From CAYVKY01 sp964452115 (GTDB taxonomy: Bacteria; Bacteroidota; Ignavibacteria; Tepidaquicellales; Tepidaquicellaceae), in contig CAYVKY010000032.1 of assembly GCA_964452115.1 (NCBI GenBank), positions 1-19,188 on the forward strand: DNA of 19,188 bases, read 5' to 3'. Positions 14,717 to 19,188 of the stretch are shown in pieces. Position 1 is the stretch's first letter; each line of letters starts with the position of its first letter. The notes under the pieces are model-generated. The model was not told the origin of the DNA and ran no database searches. It was given only the letters and a program-made list of their open reading frames with translations. The translations under genes were made by a program, and so were the position numbers.

Positions 14717-16633
14717 TTACAGCTTTCTGTCTGCTTTCAATTTTGCAACGAGTTTTTCCATCTCTGCAACAAGGTCATTGAATCTTGCAAAGCCTGCATC
14801 AAATGATTCTTCCTTTGTCATATCCACGCCTGCGCGTTTCAGAATTTCAACCGGAAAATCACTTCCGCCTGACTTCAGCATTGTAAGATATTTTTCCCTG
14901 TCAGCATCCGTACCGTGCAGTACATAATTGCTCAGTGCCATAGATGAAATCATTCCCGTTGAATACTGAAACACATAATAGTTCATAAAGAAATGCGGTA
15001 TCCAGCTCCACTCGCATTGAATGTAATCATCCACCTGTGTTACGCCTTTATCGTGTCCGTAAAATTCGCGTGTGAGTTCGAGGTACTTGCTGTTTAGCCA
15101 GTCGGGTGTGAGCGACTTCCCTTCCTCAACTCTCTTATGCATCGCAAGTTCAAACTCGGAGAATAGCGCCTGCCTGTAAATCGTTCCTCTTGCCTGGTCG
15201 AGATAATTATCCAGCAGATACAGTTTGAGCATATCATCGGTTTCATTTTTCAGCATATACTGTATCAAAAGATTTTCATTAAACGTTGATGCAATCTCGG
15301 CAATGAATGTTGCATACTCTGCCGTTGCATAGGGCTGATTCTTAGATGAAAAATATGAATGCATTGCGTGTCCGAGTTCGTGAGCAAGCGTTGACACTGC
15401 ATCATATTTACCGTTGAAATTCATTTTCACAAAAGGATGAACATCATAAAGTCCGCTTGAATATGCGCCTGATTCTTTATCCTTGTTCGGATAAATATCC
15501 ACCCATCCTTCGCTGAACGCTTTCTTAAGCGCTGCAGTATATTCTTCGCCCAAAGGTTTGGTTGCTTCTAAAACAAGATTCACTGCTTCATCGTACGTAT
15601 ATTGCTTCTCGACATTTTTTACCGATGATGCATATATATCATCGTACTTGAATTTATCCAGACCGAGAAGTTCTTTTTTCAGATTAAGATATCTGTGAAG
15701 CGGTGCCAGATTTTTATGCACCGAAGTGATGAGCATATTGTACACTGATTCATCAATATTATCGCCGAAAAGCCTTGCCGACAGACAGTCTTTGAAATTG
15801 CGAACCTTCGCAGTAAAGAGATGCTCTTTCATTTGTCCGTCAAAAAGCGATGCGAAAGTGTTTTCATATTTTTTCTGATTCTGCCAGAACGACTTCATCA
15901 CGAGCGACCTGTCCGCTGCATTCGAAGAGCCTCGGTATAACTGATAATTTGCTGTGTTGAGTTCAACTTTTTTCCCGTCAGACAATGTCACCGTCACCGG
16001 CGGCATATCAACATTATTCAGAAAGCTCGATGTCTGCGAAGGAACCGATGTAAAAAGCCCTGTCATCGAAATAATTTTTTCCTGTTCTTTTGAAAGTGTA
16101 TGGTCACGGCTTCTGAGAATTTCTTCAACACCGAATTTATATTCCTTGAGTTTCGGTTCGGAATCAAAGTAGCCCTTAAGCGTGCTTTCATCCATCTTAA
16201 GAATATCATCCCGCATAAAAGCGAGTTTCACTCCGAGATTAACATACAGGTTCTGCAGTTCTCCGTTCATAACCTGAAGTTCGGAATTCGAAAGTTCCAT
16301 ATTCGATTCATTGCCCGAATACGATGAAAGTTTACCGAGTACGCGGTAAATATCGTCTGCATATTTAAGCATCTTGAACATATTGTCTGCTGACGAAGTC
16401 CAGTTAGCCGAGTAATCATCAATTTTGGAAGCCATACTTTCGACATTTGATTTATCTGCCCGCCAATCATCCTTTGTTTTATAAATATCTTCAATTCTCC
16501 ATTTATATTCCTTCGGAACCTCCGAACGAGGAGTCATAGAGTAGTCCGGAATTTCCTTTTTCTGTGCAAAACTGTTAAATGTAAACATAATATTAATAAC
16601 GCAAATTAAAATAAAAATGATTTTCTTGAACAT
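14717..16633 (-). CDS. pepF: Exported oligoendopeptidase F-like zinc metallopeptidase (M3B)
   Basis: A 638-residue M3 family zinc peptidase. The zinc motif HExxH is AHELGHAMH (His418, Glu419, His422 from the chosen start), and the third ligand is Glu446 in FIAEIAST. The C-terminal segment (VDDYIQCEWSWIPHFF, FYVFQYSTG-like MNYYVFQYSTGMISSMALSN) is typical of oligoendopeptidase F. The family cuts short peptides, about 7-17 residues. It carries an N-terminal signal peptide, MFKKIIFILICVINIMFTFN followed by SFAQ, so it probably works in the periplasm rather than the cytoplasm. ATG 16633 is chosen over an upstream start at 16663 because it gives a normal signal peptide and has AGGA about 9 bases before it. 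The gene stands alone, with its own terminator. Confidence 0.92.
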   Translation of the reverse strand: MFKKIIFILICVINIMFTFNSFAQKKEIPDYSMTPRSEVPKEYKWRIEDIYKTKDDWRADKSNVESMASKIDDYSANWTSSADNMFKMLKYADDIYRVLGKLSSYSGNESNMELSNSELQVMNGELQNLYVNLGVKLAFMRDDILKMDESTLKGYFDSEPKLKEYKFGVEEILRSRDHTLSKEQEKIISMTGLFTSVPSQTSSFLNNVDMPPVTVTLSDGKKVELNTANYQLYRGSSNAADRSLVMKSFWQNQKKYENTFASLFDGQMKEHLFTAKVRNFKDCLSARLFGDNIDESVYNMLITSVHKNLAPLHRYLNLKKELLGLDKFKYDDIYASSVKNVEKQYTYDEAVNLVLEATKPLGEEYTAALKKAFSEGWVDIYPNKDKESGAYSSGLYDVHPFVKMNFNGKYDAVSTLAHELGHAMHSYFSSKNQPYATAEYATFIAEIASTFNENLLIQYMLKNETDDMLKLYLLDNYLDQARGTIYRQALFSEFELAMHKRVEEGKSLTPDWLNSKYLELTREFYGHDKGVTQVDDYIQCEWSWIPHFFMNYYVFQYSTGMISSMALSNYVLHGTDADREKYLTMLKSGGSDFPVEILKRAGVDMTKEESFDAGFARFNDLVAEMEKLVAKLKADRKL

Positions 16634-16663
16634 AATAGTTTTCCTATTAAAATTAGTAAGCAA

Positions 16664-17083
16664 TTTAATTTATAAAAAATAAAAAATACGTATAATCTCG
16701 ATTAAATAGAATTCAAAAAACCCCGTACAAAAAAAGGCGGAATTTCTCCCGCCTTTTTTTTAGCATCCCACCGAGTCTCATCAACCCCGAAACCCGTATT
16801 CAAATCACAATCCTGCTGTAATCCGAATTTATTCTCCCCGTTTGAGGCTGCAAATGTAAAACTTTAACATTAACTAAAATTTAATTTCCACTCAAAAATA
16901 AAATCAAAAAACCGGAAATTGTTCTAATTCCGTTAGAAAAAATTTGTATATAATATCCATATTTACTTATGGATATATGTTTTTACGAAAAAATTTTGAT
17001 GATAATTTCCCCTATTTAATATAATGTAAAAATGCGATAATCCACATTTGCAGGGACCCGCCGCGGGCACGGCTTACAAAAAA
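16664..17083. other. Intergenic region with hairpins, no gene seen
   Basis: This AT-rich gap separates two minus-strand genes. It must hold the promoter of the PepF-like gene and the transcript end of the WYL gene. Besides the 16729-16760 terminator it contains an inverted repeat ATATCCATA 16953-16961 with TATGGATAT 16968-16976. A small GC-rich knot (CCCGCCGCGGG, about 17057-17067) lies just beyond the WYL stop. I see no coding frame worth reporting. Confidence 0.55.
16729..16760. terminator. Symmetric hairpin terminator downstream of the WYL gene
   Basis: Seven A, GGCGG (16736-16740), an 8-base loop, CCGCC (16749-16753) and seven or more T. On the minus strand it follows the WYL gene at a distance of about 320 bases. 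It is equally usable in the plus direction because the A and T runs are symmetric. Confidence 0.75.
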
Positions 17084-17938
17084 TTATTTATACTTATTTA
17101 TTATCTCGTTGGCTTTGGCAATAATAATGTCTTTGAGTAATGGCGGCTCAAGCACCTCGACGAGGTTACCCCAGCCCATCACCCACGATATGAATTCGTA
17201 TGAAAGGTTCACTTTGAATGTAATTATGAAGCAGTTATCTTCACTATGCATCTGCTGGGTTTCCATATAAAATTTATCTTTTATTTCTTCGCCCATTTCT
17301 TTTGAAAAGCGAAGCTTTACATCATAAATGTCGCCGCCCGTGAATACCCCCCAGGAAGTTTTAAAAAATTCAGGCATCGAACGTATGTGCTGAATTTTTG
17401 ATTTTATATTCGTGAATTTTATATCGGTAATTTTTTCAAGCAGAAAATTTCTCGGTTTGTCGTGTGAATCGTCTTCGTATGCGAAAAGGTAAATATTCCT
17501 TCCCGCCCTCATCAAGCTGACCGGCGAAATATTTTTTCTGACATTAATTTCGTGCGCATTTTTATTGTACAAAATTTCAATCAGATGCCGTTTGCTGATT
17601 GCATTCAGCATATTCACAAAAAGCCGCAGCGTTTTCTGTCCATATTTTTTTCTGATAAGATTCAGATTTTTTATCGAATCAAATTTATTCAGAGCCAGAT
17701 AAGAGCATATGAGTTCGTTCAGAGTTTTCAAGTCGCAATGGAAGATTTCGTAAGTTTTTCTGTTCGAGTGAATATCCACACCCATCTCCCTGAGTTTTTC
17801 CGCATCGCGCCTGATTGTCTGAGCGCTTACCTTGAAGTATTCAATCAAGTCCAACTCCGAGTAAGTTCGCGGCTTTTCCAAAACCAAAGCAGCCATTTCA
17901 ATTTGTCTTACAATTTCCTGATTGATTATCGTTTTCAT
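17084..17938 (-). CDS. WYL-domain transcriptional regulator
   Basis: A 284-residue regulator. The N-terminal winged helix (about residues 20-58) reads RTYSELDLIEYFKVSAQTIR followed by RDAEKLREMGVDI, the DeoR-like arrangement of this family. The WYL domain spans about 115-190 with the core RNIYLFAYE, a variant in which the W-Y-L triad reads I-Y-L, and FLLEKITDI in place of the usual FRLDRI. The C-terminal part (190-284) fits the WCX extension. Such proteins sense small ligands or nucleic acid through the WYL fold and often control defence, DNA-damage or metabolic genes. ATG 17938 is preferred; the frame extends to 17995, but that adds an unlikely Ile/Lys-rich leader. It is divergent from the NYN gene, with about 190 bp between the starts. 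Confidence 0.87.
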   Translation of the reverse strand: MKTIINQEIVRQIEMAALVLEKPRTYSELDLIEYFKVSAQTIRRDAEKLREMGVDIHSNRKTYEIFHCDLKTLNELICSYLALNKFDSIKNLNLIRKKYGQKTLRLFVNMLNAISKRHLIEILYNKNAHEINVRKNISPVSLMRAGRNIYLFAYEDDSHDKPRNFLLEKITDIKFTNIKSKIQHIRSMPEFFKTSWGVFTGGDIYDVKLRFSKEMGEEIKDKFYMETQQMHSEDNCFIITFKVNLSYEFISWVMGWGNLVEVLEPPLLKDIIIAKANEIINKYK

Positions 17939-18011
17939 AATTAATATGAGAATTTTATGGAATTTAGTAATTTTTTTTAAAATAAAAAGCGTCAAAGGAA
18001 ATGCGTGCAGG

Positions 18012-18057
18012 AATTCGATTATTATTCTAACTCCACTGATAAATCATTTATTTTGGA
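18012..18057. repeat. Dispersed repeat, copy 2
   Basis: The partner of 7762-7808 (same orientation, one-base length difference, identical 21-base tail). It lies between the divergent WYL and NYN genes, so it sits in or near both promoters. Within it TAAAT-C-ATTTA is a small inverted repeat. Confidence 0.8.
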
Positions 18058-18125
18058 AAGATGGGCTTTTAAGATAAACAATAAAAATAAATTGATATTT
18101 ATTAAATATAACAATATATTTATGC

Positions 18126-18602
18126 ATGGGAAATTATGCATTCATAGACAGTCAAAATTTAAATTTATCTATCAAAGCTCAAGGATGGAATCTTGATTTT
18201 AGAAAGTTTAGGATTTATTTAAAAGATAAGCTAAATATTATGAAAGCATTTTTATTTATTGGTTACAATCCAACTAATACCAATATGTACACAAATTTAC
18301 AAAGTTATGGATATATAATTGTTTTCAAACCAACTTTATCTTTACCGGACGGAAAAATTAAGGGAAACATTGATGCGGAGCTGGTATTACATACTATGTT
18401 AGAATATAATAATTTTGATAAAGCTGTAATAGTATCAGGGGATGGCGATTTTTTTTGTTTAATTGAACATTTAGAAAAGCATAAAAAACTTTGTAAATTA
18501 ATTATACCGGATAAGGAAAAATATTCCTCACTCTTAAAAAAATTTATGCCGGAAATTATATTTATGAATGGATTAAAAAAGAAATTAGAATATATAAAAT
18601 AA
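18126..18602 (+). CDS. NYN domain (PIN-like, LabA/DUF88 type) putative ribonuclease
   Basis: A 158-residue single-domain protein. The acidic residues of the NYN/PIN fold are visible: Asp8 in YAFIDSQNLNL, Asp83 in GNIDAELVLHTM, and Asp106 and Asp108 in VIVSGDGDFFCLIEHL. These should bind metal for RNA cleavage; the target is unknown. The wording KIKGNIDAELVLHTMLEYNN and the PDKEKYSSLLKKFMPEIIFM tail match a compact family common in uncultured bacteria (recalled, not searched). The gene is visibly richer in A/T and uses A/T-ending codons more than its metabolic neighbours, suggesting transfer. ATG 18126 starts the domain directly, leaving no room for an N-terminal extension. The minus-strand hairpin element starts at its stop codon. 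It is divergent from the WYL regulator, which may control it (inference). Confidence 0.85.
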   Translation: MGNYAFIDSQNLNLSIKAQGWNLDFRKFRIYLKDKLNIMKAFLFIGYNPTNTNMYTNLQSYGYIIVFKPTLSLPDGKIKGNIDAELVLHTMLEYNNFDKAVIVSGDGDFFCLIEHLEKHKKLCKLIIPDKEKYSSLLKKFMPEIIFMNGLKKKLEYIK

Positions 18603-18645
18603 AAAAGAGGCATTAACGCGGGACAAGACCCTTTGTATAGCCTCT
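18601..18645 (-). terminator. Structured element / terminator facing the NYN gene end
   Basis: AGAGGC (18606-18611) pairs with GCCTCT (18640-18645), enclosing a second possible pairing GGG/CCC in GCGGGACAAGACCC. Read on the minus strand, the outer stem is followed at once by six T (18606-18601), the form of an intrinsic terminator for transcription arriving from the right. It abuts the NYN stop codon. Confidence 0.5.
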
Positions 18646-18698
18646 CATCGTGATTCAAACAAATATATATATATTTAATTCAGTTGTCAACTACAAAA

Positions 18699-18857
18699 TT
18701 ATTTCAATCTTAAATCGTTAAATAATACAAATATTTCTTCCGCTATTTGCCCTAATTTTAAAGCAAATAAAATATCCCTGATATCAAAGATTTTGTTATT
18801 TGTGTATATTCCAAATATACAATTAAAATTCGTGATTTTGCGAAAGTTAACTTTCAC
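18699..18857 (-). CDS. Possible small ORF, 52 residues
   Basis: A GTG-started frame of 52 codons: MKVNFRKITNFNCIFGIYTN, then a middle NKIFDIRDILFALKLGQIAE and a tail EIFVLFNDLRLK. The residue pattern, with alternating hydrophobic and charged residues and a likely amphipathic helix at the end, looks protein-like, and the 18601-18645 terminator lies just downstream. Against it, there is no ATG, the ribosome site is weak, and the open frame extends only 11 codons further upstream before a stop. It could also be the remnant of a longer gene. I do not recognise a family. The palindrome GAAAGTTAACTTTC (18842-18855) lies right at its start. Confidence 0.3.
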   Translation of the reverse strand: MKVNFRKITNFNCIFGIYTNNKIFDIRDILFALKLGQIAEEIFVLFNDLRLK

Positions 18858-19133
18858 TACCTTCCCAATTTCTGACTGCCTGTGGCTATTCTAAAGTACT
18901 ATGTAGTATGAAATGTTTTTTAAATGTAAAGTACGTGCCGCCGACGGAGCATCAGCACGAGGGGCAAGGAACGTTTTTGCACAATGGGACTAGAAAGAAA
19001 AAGTGTATTTTTTGTAAATCGGATTTTTCTCTTAATGTTTTTATTTATGAAACGAAGTTCCTTTTTTTCCATATTCCGGTTTTTTCTGTTGAATTAAGAA
19101 ATGGTTTTTTTTATATTTAAAATTCTTTTTAAT
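18858..19133. other. Gene-free stretch before tRNA-Val with a short GC-rich patch
   Basis: Mostly AT-rich, with a distinct GC-rich patch at about 18934-18970. In it CGTGC 18934-18938 can pair with GCACG 18955-18959. A 70-codon frame (18908-19120) runs through it but switches from a His/Gln/Pro-rich to a Phe-rich composition and has no recognisable family, so it is not called. The tRNA promoter lies at the right end. Confidence 0.45.
19089..19117 (+). promoter_or_regulatory. Putative housekeeping promoter for tRNA-Val
   Basis: TTGAAT (19089-19094) and TATATT (19112-19117) are spaced by 17 bases and lie 16 bases upstream of the tRNA 5' end. The spacing and boxes fit a sigma-70 type promoter, though AT-rich background makes chance matches possible. 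Confidence 0.45.
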
Positions 19134-19188
19134 GGGCGGTTAGCTCAGTTGGTTAGAGCGCTACGTTGACATCGTAGAGGTCATTGGT
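19134..19188 (+). tRNA. tRNA-Val (GAC), truncated by the window end
   Basis: Acceptor arm GGGCGGT (19134-19140), D-arm GCTC/GAGC (19143-19146, 19156-19159) and anticodon arm CTACG / CGTAG (19161-19165, 19173-19177) around TTGACAT with anticodon GAC at 19168-19170, then a 5-base variable loop. The T-arm begins ATTGGT at 19183 and is cut off. The 3' acceptor half and any CCA are outside the window. Confidence 0.95.

Noticed and set aside
18305..18658. 117-codon minus-strand frame across the NYN gene
   Set aside because: It is the complement of the NYN coding sequence, whose catalytic motifs are clear on the plus strand.
18908..19120. 70-codon open reading frame with a CIFC motif before tRNA-Val
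   Set aside because: Composition changes abruptly along the frame, the tail is a translation of T-rich DNA, it overlaps the putative tRNA promoter, and one Cys pair is not enough to claim a zinc protein.

Overview
The window looks like a piece of a Bacteroidetes/Chlorobi-group genome, most likely Ignavibacteria or a close relative. The best evidence is the first, partial gene: it ends in a type IX secretion sorting domain with the NYPNPFNP-type motif typical of that lineage. A Thermus/Rickettsia-type isocitrate dehydrogenase, a two-subunit methylmalonyl-CoA mutase, beta-barrel outer membrane proteins and mostly absent Shine-Dalgarno sequences all fit. This placement is inference; the window contains no rRNA.

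Layout. (1) Positions 1-365 (+): C-terminus of a secreted T9SS cargo protein, ending at a shared bidirectional terminator (433-472). (2) 496-4061 (-): a compact unit transcribed as lemA lipoprotein, mannose-1-phosphate guanylyltransferase/phosphomannomutase-like fusion, and PTS IIA (Ntr/fructose type). (3) 4194-7062 (+): icd, pterin-4a-carbinolamine dehydratase and a two-domain ChrA transporter, packed with a 6-base gap and an 11-base overlap. (4) 7063-7882: a gene-free stretch holding a 42-bp palindrome, a GC-richer structured patch, an inverted set of CCCCTCCGGGG repeats with a 50-bp tandem period, and one copy of a 46/47-bp dispersed repeat. (5) 7883-9855 (+): two outer membrane beta-barrel proteins. 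(6) 9856-10295: gene-poor, with hairpins and possible gene debris. (7) 10296-14523 (+): mutA-mutB, methylmalonyl-CoA mutase small and large subunits, ending at a very strong terminator. (8) 14717-16633 (-): an exported PepF-like M3 peptidase with its own terminator. (9) 17084-19188: a WYL-domain regulator (-), divergent from an AT-rich NYN-domain ribonuclease-like gene (+). The second copy of the dispersed repeat lies between them. Beyond the NYN gene come a hairpin element with an oligo-T exit on the minus strand, a possible small minus-strand ORF, and a tRNA-Val(GAC) cut by the window end.

Central metabolism dominates: the TCA cycle, propionate/succinate interconversion through methylmalonyl-CoA, GDP-mannose supply and peptide turnover. 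The most unusual parts are the repeat-rich gap at 7063-7882 and the WYL/NYN segment next to tRNA-Val. The two are linked by the dispersed repeat. I see no CRISPR array, no transposase and no recognisable multi-gene defence cluster.
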